Positions 1 through 14,128 are shown, numbered from the stretch's first letter. The stretch: DNA of 64,000 bases from Saxidomus purpurata (GCA_022818135.1 JAFMSR010000007.1:6431672-6495671), one strand, 5' to 3'. The notes: generated by a model from the letters alone, not told the origin. Numbers and translations are program-made.

Positions 1-380
1 CTTTAAAAGAGAAACCACCAATCATCGCATCAAGGAGAAAAATCAATCTGAATCATGAAATCGCATTGCTTCTAATCTTTGAAATTATGTTTCAATCCAT
101 GCTTTGTACCAAATAAAGATACTAAATAGGGAATTGTGTCATTACATGGATATGAATTATCACGAGTATAGTTCTATCTTATAGCTGGATGTGTTGTTCT
201 AAATTTTCAAAATATTTCGTAAAATGGCATCAATTTTAAAGTTTGGACATATTTTTATAAGAACAAAAATGGGTCTACCATGCATTGCGTACAAATGCGC
301 AAAAGAAGTTAAAGCAATGGCAGTCACTTTAAAAATTTAACAAAAGATAAAAGTAATACTTTATGCATATAAACATAGAA
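1..380. other. Intergenic, diverged copy of a local repeat
   Basis: No gene is visible. Positions about 15-240 resemble 4690-4960 (copy A) and 31110-31320 (copy B): all three share a stretch running from 'atgaaatcg..attgc' through 'tccatgctt..taccaa' to an AT-rich end. This makes it a third direct, more diverged piece of the same local duplication unit. Confidence 0.5.
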
Positions 381-2892
381 TGTACTTGTATTACCGTATG
401 TCAGTTTCATGAGTGTGTGCAGTCTTTGGCTTATCGGACCTAAAAGGTTGAATAATACAGCAATATATTGTGAAGCGATGTTTGGTATATCGAAATCTAG
501 CAATTAAGAGAAAAGTGTTAACTGTTTAACAATAGTTTTTACTCATTTGAAGATTGATTTTAATTGTCACAACAGACATCTTCTGACAAATAAATATTTC
601 TTGAATAATTGCCGGTATATTTATATTGGTATGAGATATATTTAGCGTTTCTTACTGTTGAAGTTGCCACATAATTACCAAAGTCAGGTGACAGCGTAAA
701 CTCGTTATACTGTGCCAACGTTCAATTCAATTCAGGTTATTTTTGAGATTTAATACTAGTATATGGCTTCCTAATAATGAATTGTCAGTCGTCGTTTATT
801 TGACAATACATCATATAAAATGAGGGTCATTAATTTCATTTCAGTTTAAACGTTTACTAGTAATTTGTCCTTAAAAATAGGTATTTCGAAACCATTTTGA
901 ACCGGTTTTTTTAATACAACTTTTTGTTTTTGATATGTAAAATTTGTGCTTTATTTTCCATAAATACATTTGTCTAATTTTCGATTTTAATGTTTCGTCA
1001 CTAATAGATAGACGTGTATAGTATGAACAGGGTACAATTACAATACTCTTGTAAAAAATATCCGTTTACTATGTAGTACCTGCATTTGGATCAGCCAAAG
1101 GGTGTTTTTCTCTTGTAAATCTGAGTGGTTTACTTTAATTGAAGTGCTTTAAATTTAAATAAAACAATATTATTAAATCGGTTCGGTTGTACCGGTACCT
1201 ATTTACTTTTATTCCAATTTACACCAACGCATGAAGTAGCGTTGTAACACATAAAATCAAATAATATTTATACAAAATCTTCCGCGTCTTTTATCAACAA
1301 AACAAACAAGACAAACAAATTCCTTTAGCACATACAAGAGCACCTGGGCCAAAGGTTATTTGATTTCGGCTTCTTAATTAACCAAAACAAAGAAGCTGTT
1401 ATTAATCATAGCTGTCACTTACATAGAACATTGCCTTGTTTGTACTTGTAATAACGCTTTCCAATCTATAATACGGTAGCTAGAGGTGCATGTTTTAAGA
1501 TCAGACCCTTCTGTGATCTGTAGAATCTTGACACGTGTTCCACAGCTTTTTCACAAACATCTTGGTTACAACTCTATACAAAGTTTCCGCAAGAAGTGTA
1601 GAGAGTGTAGAAGACAATCAATGATGGAATAATATGAATCAAAATTCCATTTACATGAAGAATTATTTCTTCTTTCCACTTTTATAAATTAGGAAATTGT
1701 GTTCGCAGTTCGAAAATTAAACGTGAGATGAAAGTCACATCAAACATGATGAGCCTTTTGATGAAGCTATGAGAACATCAAGATTTCGTTGTATTTCTTA
1801 AAAATGTCCAAGTTTCCACTCTTAATTTGAATCGCATTTTTTCAGATTTATTTCTGTGAGTGGCTACACTAAATCAACTCGCTCATATATACTGTTAGAA
1901 AAACGTTAAGCATGACATCAGCCTTAATGCATTAATATTTCAATGATCGATATTAAAGCTAAAATAGTCAACGATTGTATATTGATGTAAGGAGGCAGAT
2001 AGATAAACGAATGATTAAATTTTGTCTCAGCAATGACATCTAGAAAAGCAGGAAAATTTCGATCGAGGCATGTTTACTATTTGTATTAAATGTGAATTAT
2101 TTGGGTTATTTAACTTAAATTGCATCCAGAAACAATGCGTGGATTCCCAGGTGCATATGAATCCTCGAAAATATTCGCATGAGCGATTTTCTGTCGTGTT
2201 TTATAAAGCGACGATTGTCTTCTTGAATGCTGATAAAGTACAAACGAATATTATGACACATTGTACCCCCGAGAATTGTTTGTTCGGAACTATTTCTAAG
2301 GTTTGTAAACTGATTATGAAATCGGCATTTGTCGCCATTGTGTCTTTAACATCTACAACATTTATTTGCATTCACATTCAAATTGCAAAGAACGAAATAT
2401 AGTTTTTGCTCCCATGTTTGCAGCGTGTGGTTGCACTATTTAAATGCATCCAACGAGACAAAAGTTACGATATTTCACACTAGAAAAGAGTGCATTCAAA
2501 TTCATTTGGTTAATATCTCCCGTCATTGTTAGAGGATTGGTACCTCGATCATCAGATACTACAGATGAATAAATACTTATTTTCAAAACTATGTGTCGTA
2601 TCTGAAATAAATGTTTTTAAAAACAATTTGATTATACTGAATTAAGTATATCCACAATAAGAGAGGTTTTTAAACATGCATTTATTTGTAGCTATTTAAT
2701 GAAATTACGAAAAAGTCTTAGTGCAAATATTTAACGATAGAAACGTAAAAAGGTCTTATGCATGACTTAAAATACGTAGTAATCATATCTTCAACATTGA
2801 AATAAGAAAAAGGTCAATTATGTCCAATTCGGATTGGAAAAATAGAAAGACACCTTTTAATATTCCTACTTCTGTTTTTGTAGGGTTCTGCC

Positions 2893-2963
2893 AAAAAAAC
2901 AAAAATAATATCAAACAGGGAATGCCACGTACCAAAAACGCAGCCTCCCCAAAACAGCCCCCA
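2893..2963 (-). mobile_element. PLE-TG retroelement, 3'-end-only fragment
   Basis: About 70 bp match the extreme 3' end of the PLE-TG element in reverse orientation: an A-rich start, then 'atcaaacagggaatgcc', 'acgtaccaaaaacgcagc' and 'ctccccaaaac'. Nothing upstream of this (TG tract, 3' UTR, RT) is present, so the copy is extremely 5'-truncated. No target duplication is obvious. Confidence 0.85.
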
Positions 2964-3685
2964 GCCAACGTTCCGGTTGCCAAAGTTTGCATTTGCTTCT
3001 GGATGTTACCTGCGTGTTAGTTCTAGGAGAGACACTGATACGGCTAAGAAATGTATTATTCAGAAAACTTATAGCATTTATCATAAACAAACATCAGTGT
3101 TTTACGTGCACAATCAGGTTATAAATAATTGAGTATTACAACATACAGAATTCCTGGACACGAATATGTATTTATTCACAATTGTAGTTTAAGACGTTAT
3201 CTTCATGCAAACAAAGTAATACATCATCAGAAAAGGTCTATAAAATGCCTCTGGGATATACTGGATATCACAAATGTGTGACGATAATATAAATATATGG
3301 TGTCAATTTGAATTAGTTACTCGTAAATCGAAGAACAATTTGGTAAGTCTCATGAATATCAATAAGAATAGAAGTGTATGATGTGTATATTACCCACCTA
3401 CATATATTTATTCTTACCAGCATTGCGCAATATTTTGTTCATGGAATTAATTTCTTATGAGTAACTGATCACTGTAACAGAGAATGTTGGTAGATAACTT
3501 AAAAGTAAAGAGAGAGTGTGGGTGTAATTGTCACACTTCAAACTCGATTCGATTGTTATGATAATACGGATTACAGATGTGTTGCAATAAAGAACTATTA
3601 CACTGTTATTAGTAGGTGAAGCAAGTCCCTGAATTTATAATGAGTGGTTACCCGGTTAAGCCTATTAGTTTCTTTCATGAGCACG

Positions 3686-3928
3686 AGGGATTACTTTTAT
3701 TTACACTGTCCTGTGACTTTGGAACATGGTGGGGGTAAGAGTGAGGTTGGGTGCGCACCATAAACCGGTTTAAGCTCCCTAATGGTGTTTTTGCACGACC
3801 GTTCCAAGGCGGTGCCCCACTGTGTTCCTTTTAATTGTTCGTTTTGTCCTCGTGTGTTTGCTTTGTTGCTAGGTGTGTTGGTAGTGTATATGTGTGTGTG
3901 TCATGATTGTGTGTGTGTGTCTGTGTGT

Positions 3929-3977
<49 letters not shown>

Positions 3978-4068
3978 GGTGGTGTGCCTTCTGGGTGCTG
4001 TGGGGTTCGTTTTGGGGAGGCTGCGTTTTTGGTACGTGGCATTCCCTGTTTGATATTATTTTTGTTTT
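3686..4068 (+). mobile_element. PLE-TG retroelement, 5'-truncated 3' UTR copy
   Basis: This copy begins inside the 3' UTR at 'agggattacttttattt', runs through 'ggaacatggtgggggtaag', 'aaaccggtttaagctccc', a (TG)n tract (about 3890-3975) and 'gtgctgtggggttcg', and ends at the family 3' terminus 'tgatattatttttgtttt'. It carries no RT sequence. The apparent open frames here come from the (TG)n tract (Val-Cys repeats) and are not genes. Copy B lacks about 1.1 kb here (the B junction is near 30980), so this and the following foldback belong to a copy-A-specific insertion or a copy-B deletion. Confidence 0.9.
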
Positions 4069-4166
4069 GATGGAAATGTCCGTCACTGAGGGTAACTATT
4101 TTGGCGGGAACGAGGCTATGCCGAGTTCCCGCGAAACAATTACCCGAAGTTACGGATATTTCCATC
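4069..4166. repeat. 98-bp imperfect foldback (hairpin) element
   Basis: The two halves are inverted repeats. The left arm starts 'gatggaaatgtccgt' and ends 'ggcgggaac'; the right arm starts 'gttcccgcg' and ends 'acggatatttccatc'. The loop is the short 'gaggctatgccga'. The arms are about 43 bp with roughly three quarters identity. It directly abuts the PLE-TG 3' end. The length and structure fit a small foldback MITE; no coding capacity. Confidence 0.7.
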
Positions 4167-4991
4167 TGAACCAAGTATCTCATGGCAGAAACGTTTCCTT
4201 GCATACCGTCTGGCACTTTGAAATAGATATTTAGATACAAACTCTTCGAAAGAATGCATTTTAATATAAAAACAAACGTTATTCAGACGCTGTGAGAGAT
4301 GTCACATTGTGTATAACGTTACGTCAAAGTAATTCCATAAGTCGTCTGGTAACTGCGAGATCCCCATCTGGTAGCAAGATTCGTAATGTGAACTGTAATG
4401 ACTACTATATGAGATGCAAGTGACCACAAGTTTGGTTTCTTTTGTTGTATTATATGTAGAGAGAAGGAAGCCAAGAACCTATTTTAGTTTTTGTTTTGTA
4501 AACATACACATACATGTACAGCAGATTTATCTGTACTTGTCTTAAAATCCAAAATTTATGTTGATGATAATTTTAAACATCTCAACTTACTTTCGTGTGA
4601 GAATTAATTTTATACCGAATATTTTTTTCTTCAGTTGGTTTTAAACGTTATCGTCATTTACCGAATATCTGCACTTTGTTTGGAATCCTGATTTAATTGC
4701 AGAAACAACAATCAATGTAGTTTAGAGAGATTCAATTTAATGAAATCGGATTGCACTTAATCTTGAAAAATGTGCGTTTAAGTCCATGCTTATTACCAAA
4801 TACAGATAATTAATGAGGAGCTGGGCCATTTTATGAATTTACAAAAAAAGAAAGACTTGGTGACTTTTACACATGTAGTGTTTGCCATATTTCACTGCAT
4901 GGCATTCTAGTTTGAACAATCTACTAGAATGAATTTTAGAAAGAACTGCATTGATTTTATAACATGATAAACAAACAAAAACTAAATTCTG
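4167..4991. other. AT-rich sequence without a recognised gene
   Basis: The 3' part (from about 4580) is copy-A duplication unit, matching 30985-31500. The 5' part (4167-4580) has no match that I noticed in copy B. Only short chance open frames occur. Confidence 0.5.
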
Positions 4992-5262
4992 AAAGCTGCT
5001 TGCTCTCAGTTACCGTTGAAAAAAAGAAATTCAAAAAAATTTACATTCTTATTCATAATTATAAAACTAAAGGATAGAATAAAAAATAAGTAAATCTTGG
5101 CAGGAATTTGCAGATTACAACTGAAAAGGTCGGTTACACGGCACCGCTACACTAACCGTTTATATTGATATTTTTATATCACCATATTTCCTAAAAAAAA
5201 AGTTATTTGCAAACAGTTTGAAGAACTTTATTTTTTTACCAAATCTGAGAGCGAGCAGCTTT
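4992..5262 (+). mobile_element. MITE-G, full-length copy
   Basis: About 271 bp, bounded by inverted ends 'aaagctgcttgctctcag' on the left and 'ctgagagcgagcagcttt' on the right. The interior includes 'ggcaccgctacacta' and no coding sequence. Copy B has an unoccupied equivalent (about 31518-31535), so this element inserted in copy A after the segmental duplication or was lost from B. Other copies: 14129, 22975, 23083, 46706, 49358 and 54381. Terminal inverted repeats with no ORF define a non-autonomous DNA transposon; the superfamily cannot be assigned. Confidence 0.85.
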
Positions 5263-6127
5263 AAAGTATTTAAATTAAACGAGTCACTAACAAGAAAGAG
5301 TTTACAAAAAGAAGTGCTGTTTCAAACGGAAATAGAATCACTATTGGTTCATAAAACACTGCATATTAGTGTCTTGAACAAGATCACAATATATGTTTAA
5401 CGTACCAACACATTGAGAACAAAATGACGAAAGAGAGTGCAGAGAAGCACTTCATTTACTAATGCGCACGTGGTACATGGAAGTTGAATTCAATATGCAC
5501 AATACATTTTCTGAATAATGTAATTGAAACTCGGCTGCAAGCTATCGACTATAGCGACCTTATGTCAGATCGTTCAAACATTTAATCATACACATTGTGA
5601 TAATTCTGACTTCTAATACTCAAGGGTATAAATTTAATGACAATTACATTTATCAATAACCAAGCCCCGAGTAGCAATTACGACGGAATACGATTTAGTG
5701 CGAAAACAATTCTCGGAAAGCATATCATGTGCCTACTTGTAGATTTAATAGTTGAAGTTAAACAAAAATATTGAAGGTACATGTATTCTTAACTAATAAT
5801 CTTTACACGCGAAACTGTTCTAAAATCTGATTAAAAGACATAAAAGCTTATCAAAGGAATCCATGTACCAAACATGAGCCCCAAAACGCAAAACCAGAAG
5901 TGCAAACTACCAATACACACACCGCTGACACAAACACGCACACGTTTCACAAACACAACTTTTACACACTCTTTGCCACACTTGCACACACACACGCACA
6001 TATCATCTTCCGTTGAAGTAATGTCAATAAACTGATTTTAGGAAATTCAGACAATTAACAAATCGCCTCCAACAGAATATTTGCAACACCATTTAATTTA
6101 TAAACAATATAATATCAGCTAATTTAC

Positions 6128-6180
6128 CCCACCATGTTCCAAAGTGACAGTAAAAGTATCCCTGCAGGTGAATCTATAAA
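6128..6180 (-). mobile_element. Old PLE-TG 3' UTR remnant
   Basis: A 50-bp stretch matches the PLE-TG 3' UTR in reverse: 'ccccaccatgttccaaag', then a diverged 'cctgcaggtgaatct'. A CA-rich stretch at 5920-6000 may be the decayed tail of the same copy. More diverged than other copies, so probably an older insertion. Confidence 0.55.
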
Positions 6181-7044
6181 GCTTGATGACTGTCTATGAA
6201 AGTATTTTATAGAGCTGTGAAATAAGCAACTTTACAAACCAACTATTTTTAGACTTCTTTGTCCATTGCCCTCACATCTGCCATATCGTCTTCCGTTAAG
6301 GAAGTAATGTACAATGTAAACTGATTTTAAGTACTCGGTCATAACAAATCGCCGTAAGAATACTATTTCAACATCATTGTAATTTGAATATACAATACGG
6401 TAATATCGCTAGTTTTTTACACATTTATCCTAGTCAGTACCGTGGAGAGTCATTAAGTTGATGCTTCCTATTTTTTGACATTTAAAACTATCCTTTTGAC
6501 TTCTTTTTTGTTAAAATGTTTTAAGACTTTTAAAGATAATTACAATGTAAAATTAAGACTAGGCTATAAGAATGCCGTGATGGCTATTTATATCTTGTAA
6601 TTTGAATAATGTAGACGGTAAAACGTCTACGTTCTTTAACATTTATCATAGAAGAGCTGAAGTCCAATACATAATATTTGTATTTATTGTGTCATTATGT
6701 ATCCCCTTTACCCGTTTTTGATTAAAATGTTTTGAACTTTGTTCACATACACCACAGGCAATTGCCCTGGCTCATAAAATGGTGGAATTTAAAGCTTAGA
6801 TGTGCTGTTACTGTAACTCTACAGTGCATGTTGAATACTTTATTACAAAAATAACGTTAAATTGTCCGATGGTTATTGTACATTGACAAATTCGTTCTTT
6901 CTGGTCAACCGTTCGCTTAGTCTTATTCAAATGTAGTTTATATTTCAGAGTATAAACAGCATAAACAAGCAGAGTTAGTAAAAGTATTTTTATTTCAAGA
7001 AAAAGTAGATAAAGAGACCAACTATCAGCAGACAGCAATTAAAA

Positions 7045-7337
7045 ATTTAAAGAGATATAAATAATTAAATCTTTGGAGTATATTAACTCAACCTAAAGGT
7101 TCCAGCTATGTATTCCCAGTCATTGTCGATAAAATCAGCGGTATAAAATATACTGCAGTACCGTAAATCATTCAATAATCTATATAGTGTTGTAGTTGTA
7201 CAACTAATGGTTCGATGCATTTTTCGCCATATGTTCTTCTTTGAAATTGTATTTATCATTTTACGTTCATTGAACACATACATGTAATATATGCTTCCAG
7301 AATGCAATCGGCTAGATATAGGGAGTGCCCCTTTAAT
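7045..7337 (+). mobile_element. MITE-T copy (5' end eroded)
   Basis: Matches the MITE-T consensus through 'cccagtcattgtcgat', 'gcagtaccgtaaa', 'atttttcgccatatg', 'cgttcattgaacacat' and the right end 'tagggagtgcccctttaa'. It lacks about 60 bp of middle sequence seen in the copy at 30224. The matching position in copy B (about 32880-32910) is unoccupied. No coding sequence. Confidence 0.8.
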
Positions 7338-8396
7338 AGCATATAATTACAGATGAATTAACCGAATGCAATTTATGTCAAACACCCGTATTGTTGCAAT
7401 CAGTTGTAGCTATATTTACCATGCATCTCTATAATCTCTATGAAGACATAAATCCAGCTTTCACACTTCTCATCGATAAGTGATGCTACATGATTGCAAA
7501 TGATCTCCAGTATAATTTCCGGTTAGAAATTCAGACCCCAAAATGTAATAAGAAAAGCGACTCATATAAACATAACAAAAACTGAATTGAGGGAGATTGA
7601 AAATGCACTGGTGTCGAGTTTCTAGGAAAAATATGACAGAACTGTTTTGCGCAACGACCATTATGTAATATTAAGAAGAAGTGGACGAAATTGGATAATA
7701 GTTTGCACCTCAACTAGCTGACTACTAAATTGTTAGTAATGTTTAAACCGCCAACGTATGGGAAAACGGTTATGTTAAAGAGAGAAAGCAAAGCAACAGA
7801 CATTTGATTAGTTATTATCATCTCATTACAAGTGTCAATAATGTTATATTTGCCGGCTGCTCCTTAGTACTTTTAGTACTTTGAGCTTAATGAGTCTTTG
7901 CTTTAAGTAATTATTACAATAATAATCACATTGCATTTAATTGTAGAAATGTCATATATTACATAACATCCTCTGAGTCTGTTATAGTAAACATACGAAT
8001 GACTAGAAATATTTTTCACGGAAAACAATGATAAAAGTAAATGGCTCAATAATAGATCACGTTCATTTATTATGTTTTTTGTTGTACATAGTCAAGCAGA
8101 TATGCCAATTTTACACCAGCGATAGTGGAATTGGACTTTATCAGTTAGTTATATAATCAGTTCAGTTGTGTTTTCTGAACATACATTTTGTATTTGTGAG
8201 ATATAACAAATGCACAACATCTGTTTTACTTCATAAACGCTCGGATATGTTAAAAGGAAAAGCAGAGACTTATACCTATAAAATGCTCGTTACAAATCTA
8301 GGCAATCCAATCCTACGTCACAATATTTTATTGTGAAATGACGTTTTCAGCAGGTCATAACAATAGGGTAATAAAAACACGATCGGAACGCTTTGT

Positions 8397-8500
8397 CAAA
8401 AAAAAAAAAAAAACGCCTACCAAAACCGCGCCCCCCAAAACGAGCCCCAACACACCAAAAAACACACCCCACCAACACACCCACAAAACAAACACAAAGC
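8397..8500 (-). mobile_element. Degenerate PLE-TG tail-like insert
   Basis: Copy B reads directly from 'cgctctgtcaaa' into 'ccgcgtaagccattc' at 33973, whereas copy A has about 100 extra bases here. The insert reads as poly-A, then 'aacgcctaccaaaac', 'cccccaaaacgagcccc' and CA-rich sequence. This order matches the reverse of the PLE-TG 3' end (A-rich, '..aaaaacgcagc', 'ctccccaaaacgagcccc', then CA repeats), but with homopolymer distortions. It is either a decayed copy or a poorly called one. Confidence 0.5.
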
Positions 8501-10405
8501 CTTTCAAAGACACTACAATAATGTAAATATTTGTTTTTATTTCTGCAAATGTTGTCAAACCGTTTATTTGGCCATAGTTATTGGCAACGTCCTGTTAATC
8601 TAATGCATTATTACATCCTCAATGCTTTTATTCGGAAAGATGCAACGACATTTCCTGAAAAATGTATCTACCCATTCTTGTTTTGATGGTAGTTTTTAAT
8701 TTCTAATCAAACTGCACTCTGTCTTAACTATTGTAATACAAAAAAAAATGTAATCTAGATCTAAACAAGTAATTCGTCGTTATAACTTCAGGTCTTCATT
8801 AATCTTGAAATATACGGGACTGAGTATCCCTCGGTCCATTCCACGAGATTATGTATTGGAAGTTGGTGCATTTCGATTAATGTTCCCTTGTTCGCTCATA
8901 TCAGTGCTCTCCGCACAGCCGAGCAGTCGAAGTCTGGAATTTAACAATACTTCAGGGAAGCTTAACTGATTAAAAGGACCAGCATGCTTATTAATTACCT
9001 GCCTTTCTTTTCCTTTTTTATCAACACTAGTTTTTAGTATGTCGTTATTGACAAAGTATTAATATGAAAACAGCATGAACTATCATGAACCCATGAATTT
9101 TAATTGCTAAGTCATTTAATCAAATATTAATATGTGTTTTTATAAAATTTCACGGATAGTTTTCAACCTCAAAATATGAAGATTAAGATTTCGTTATACT
9201 ATTTCTTTACATTAAATATACACGGTGAAGTAAAATATAGTCCTAACATAAAAGTAGGTCTGACAGGAACAAAAATATTAGTTTAAAAAGTTGATATTCA
9301 ATCAAGTGATGGTGGTACAAAATTAGAAAACATATTTGCGATGTAAAACATCGGTTCAACGAAACTGTTATCTATTTACCTTATTCGGCTAAAAGATATA
9401 AATATAGATCTACAGACACCAATTGAATGAACGCTTATTGGAATTTTTTTACTGAACAAAGAGGTTTTGTAATTGTTTTAAAACATATATAGAAAACCTA
9501 GTTGTCATTAAATTAACACCCAATGATATTAGATTTCTCTTCGATATTTGTTTCGGGCTTTTGTAGGGGACGATATTTTAATTCTGTAAAAAACATTTTT
9601 GATAGATAATGCTTTGGGTTTTAGCTGACATTTTAAGTTTAGGTGAAAATTCTTTAAAATACTATATCATTCAAAGTGTTTAATTAGTTAAAAATTGCAA
9701 GCCATTTTATGGTGTGTATCTGTGAGGGTCTGTGGACGACTCTTGTCCTTTTTTCTGTCCATATTTCTTTAAATGGTTACTTTCAATAACATGTCATATT
9801 ATTCTCTTGCATATACTGTTGGCAATCAACAATTTCAATTTATTCTGCAATCTAAAAATAAAGACCGGAAATTATATCGTAGAGTCTTTTCAATTATTGT
9901 TCATAATTAATCACTGATAACGGAAAATGAAAGTCTCTTTAATCTGCAGAAAATGTGACACTACACAGCCAAACCTATATGAGCAGAACACCAATATGAT
10001 CATTCAAATTGATACATGCCTAGAACGAGTCAGATTTAAAATATATTTAAAAGTGTTTAGTCAATGCCCGTATAAAATGACATATGCTAACCCGAAATGT
10101 TTATTCACAACAGGCGTGGTTATATGTGAATATAATGTGTCCTAAAACAGTGCTACTATTCCACATTGATTTAGTATTCAGTCAAACAAAAATGGATGGA
10201 AAGAAATATTGTTAAAGCCTCTGAATGTAGTTTTGGTCAGTGTTGGGCTGTAAATGTATTGTAGGCAGTTCCTCTAGAACGATTGGAAAGATTTAAGGGT
10301 CGAAACAGAAACCGGTGAAAATTAATCGATGTGGCTACATACTGCCGAATTATAACCGGTTTTGAATTGCGTAGTACAATCGTGTTAAAACCTCAAATCT
10401 GGACA

Positions 10406-10590
10406 GCGGTGGTGTAGAGGTTTAGGTGTCTGCCGCTCATCCCGGAGGGAGGTTGCGGGTTCAAATCCCACCAAGGTCACGACCGTACCTCCTCATATGA
10501 CACCGGTACTTTTTTTTCCAGGAAGCGGACTCGAGAGTGACTAGCTACAAGCTTTCTTCACAAACGAGCTAAAATAAATTAGTATAAACT
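10406..10590 (+). mobile_element. tRNA-derived SINE, copy 1
   Basis: The head resembles a tRNA: a box-A-like region in 'ggtgtagaggtttaggtg' and a box-B-like 'gggttcaaatccc', the signals for RNA polymerase III. The body continues with 'cgtacctcctcatatgac' and 'aggaagcggactcgag' and ends 'aataaattagtataaa'. It is flanked by an 11-bp direct repeat 'aaatctggaca' (10395-10405 and 10591-10601). Copy B has the unoccupied site near 35715, so insertion occurred after the A/B duplication. SINEs depend on a partner LINE; none with a matching tail is seen here. Confidence 0.92.
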
Positions 10591-11640
10591 AAATCTGGAC
10601 ACAAAATATAAGCATTCTTGAAACAGGATTTCAAGTACCCTTTAAAAAACTAGGTAAATGAAATGAATGAAAATTTGACAATATCTTTAAAAATAACTTG
10701 ATCAATGTAATATCGATTAACCTGTATACATGCGTACACTTATTGTTTCTTAGATCGTTTCGAGTGTGAGAGTTATACTTAACAAGCGAGCAGATAAACC
10801 ATCAAGGGCTTGATTTTGAACAGAAACTAAATATTTAATTTTGCGTTTTCAACCAGCTTTGACATTATTTACATTAGTCCAAACCCGTTTCAAACAATAC
10901 TTTGGTTTAGCAATTTTTGTTTTCCAAAGTCAAGATGAATTTCGAAATCAGTTTGTGAACGGTAAAATATGAAAGACTACGACGGGAAATAGATAAAAGA
11001 TGTTAGATGTAACATCGTATGTTAATAAGATTAGATAAAAAAAAATCAAATTACACAGAAACAGAATAGTTACCTGAAAGATCACTGCATCTGTATTCAA
11101 AATAAATCAATTTAAAGAGTAAAAGTAGAAGCATGAAAAATGAACGACGGAAACAAACTATTTCAAACTGATGAAGCTTTAACTATTTACCATGTGAGTA
11201 GTTTTGTCGGTTTTAATCGCAGATTACACACATGTACGCATTCTATGAAACGATATTACAGAGGCGTTAAATGTATCTACTGCAGCAGTAAGAACGACTC
11301 CCAAAGGTACAATAACACAAATGTCCCTCCAATAAAATTACAGGCAATAATCTTTGATCAGGACACTTTTGTACAGAATGTTTGTTTCGATATTGTAAAA
11401 TATTTATTATGTTTCTACATTAATGCCCTACATCTTATTGCTTTTAATTGTGAAAGTTGTTGTAGATGGTTCAGTAAAATGTAGAAACATCCGCCCACTT
11501 ATGAGAGTAATCGTAAAGAAACCTTTGCCAACTTTAATTACTTCACCGAGCATTGCACCAGAAGTTCATTACATTTATCACATCTTATGTTTACGAAAAA
11601 TCAATTTACTTAATTAAACACCTTTTAATTTGAATTAATT

Positions 11641-13350
11641 GCTACGTTATCAAGACATGTCCATCGTTAGACAATACGATACAATACAATAAGATTAATT
11701 CGCCCTGAAGCAGTTTCAATTCAGTTGGGTTGTATAAATCGACATTCTATTTTCTTTTATTTAAACCCATTTTTTCTTTTTTCTTCTTTTTGTTTTGTTT
11801 TTAAAACGACTTTTTAATGTTTTTCTGCAAATATTCATCACAATCTTCATTCATATCAGATTAATAAGGATAATAACAATGTTGAATTAAGTTTAATTAT
11901 AGAAAATACGGTAACTGCTTATTACAGATCTAGACGGTAAAAGTTCACCATTCTTTGCTATTATATTGAGAATAGTATAAAGACCAAATTTATCACGGTA
12001 GATTTGGTGCCAAATTCATAAAATATACATTTTGCTTTGATTTTATCCCCTTTACCTTCATTAAGTTAAAAGTTATTTTTATTCTTTTAAGCATTTACTT
12101 CACGATAGTTTGAGATTTAAAGACTAAATGTATTGTTATTTTAGCTTTACAGTGTATACCGAACACTTTAACGCATTAATGAAATGATAGTTGAACAAAT
12201 AATAAAGGGGTCACAGTTTGTAAATTTTTTCCTATATAAAGATATATTATTGTTTTGAATAAGTACTTTAGGTCAACTGCCGCCAGATATATTGAAATAC
12301 AATACAGAAAGGACGTGTTCTTACATGTATGAAGCAATAGTTCCGAGTTACAGTAGCATTTTCACGCCATACTATTTCGCTCATTAAAAGCCATTTTGCT
12401 TCGTCTTTGATACTTTGAATCAATACTTTATTTTCTACTTTTATGTATTTACTGGGATTCTGATTTGCGGAAAGAATAACAAAATACAAAAACAAATGCT
12501 TTACACAATGTCATATATCATTTTAACATTATCTGTCTTAAGAAGGTGATATGGTAATATATTACCTCACCAATCTAGTTTGAAAAGATGCATTGCGCAA
12601 AATTTACAGATCTAATTCAATAATGTTTTGAATGTTGCATTATTGGTTGAGAATGACAAATCATTTTTGTGATACTTTTTATATGAAGACAGTAGAAATT
12701 CACAGTTGTTGACAGTAGTTTTGAAAGATAACAGATAAAATACATTTTTCGTCGTTCTTGTAAAAACATATTGCCATTTGTTCAAAACAGAATACATTTG
12801 TATTAGATTTTTAAATTTTGACAACTAATGTCGATTAGGAATTTGAGATTTTACTTGGCAGATGTCCTCGTGTGTTGTATTAATCAAAAGTAGAAAATAG
12901 ATCATTATAGGATCGATATGAATTATTTGCTTTTGAACTGATTGTTGTGTTATGGGTAGATTTTGAATTGTAACGCATATTTACTTGTATTCGTCTATTT
13001 CCTTCTTGCCAATCATACCGCAAGTGTTTATTACTAACGAGGTATTTGAGAATATTTTTAAATATTTTATTTTCATTGCGATGTAAACCAGGGTTCTGTA
13101 TTGAACTGAATTGATTGAACCCTTTGTTAGCGCATCATGTATGGAACGTCCCTGTGAAGGTGTGTTTAAACTGGCGCTGTGGTTTAGTAGATGTTGTTTG
13201 AGGCAAATTAGAGACGACGTTCATACGACGTACGATAGGCATCCACCCTGGCTCCCTAAAGCTCAATATGACCACTTATATGAGCTAAAACTGGTCAACA
13301 GCCCCTTATGTTGTTTTAAACTAGTAATTGTATATGTGTCAAAACCGTTT
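11641..13350. other. AT-rich sequence without a recognised gene
   Basis: No domain, RNA or element boundary is recognised. Positions about 11925-12200 show weak similarity to copy-A sequence at 6600-6850 ('agacggtaaaa', 'atcccctttacc', 'tttacagtg'), suggesting an older internal duplication. Open frames of 60-75 codons are at chance level for this base composition. Confidence 0.4.
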
Positions 13351-13351
13351 A

Positions 13352-14128
<777 letters not shown>

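Larger units (their letters stand above)
381..11640 (+). repeat. Segmental duplication, copy A
   Basis: Collinear, same-strand similarity to about 25680-36640. Matching anchors: 'tgccggtatatttatat' at 610 and 25875; 'ggatcagc..a.gggt' at 1089 and 26319; 'attcccaggtgcata' at 2142 and 28496; 'tgcctctgggatatact' at 3246 and 30714; 'aaaaggaaaagcagagac' at 8252 and 33839; 'gaccggaaattatatcgt' at 9864 and 35185; 'tttgtcggttttaatcgc' at 11203 and 36270. The copies differ by many substitutions and by whole-element insertions. No protein-coding gene is recognised: open frames in one copy are broken in the other (for example the 110-codon frame at 2070-2402 meets a frameshift in copy B). Old ancestral pieces are also present inside, such as the related stretches 6010-6120 and 6290-6420. 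Confidence 0.85.

Noticed and set aside
2070..2402. 110-codon open frame in copy A
   Set aside because: The equivalent sequence in copy B (28420-28745) is well conserved at DNA level but has frame-changing differences, so there is no sign of protein-level constraint.
3782..4240. Open frames rich in Val-Cys or His-Thr around (TG)n tracts (also at 15289-15655, 17500-17765, 32020-32389, 45576-45989, 47095-47425, 48420-48880 and 51498-51906)
   Set aside because: They arise from the dinucleotide tract and flanking PLE-TG 3' UTR read in all frames on both strands. No start context or domain; the same nucleotide sequence recurs as a repeat.
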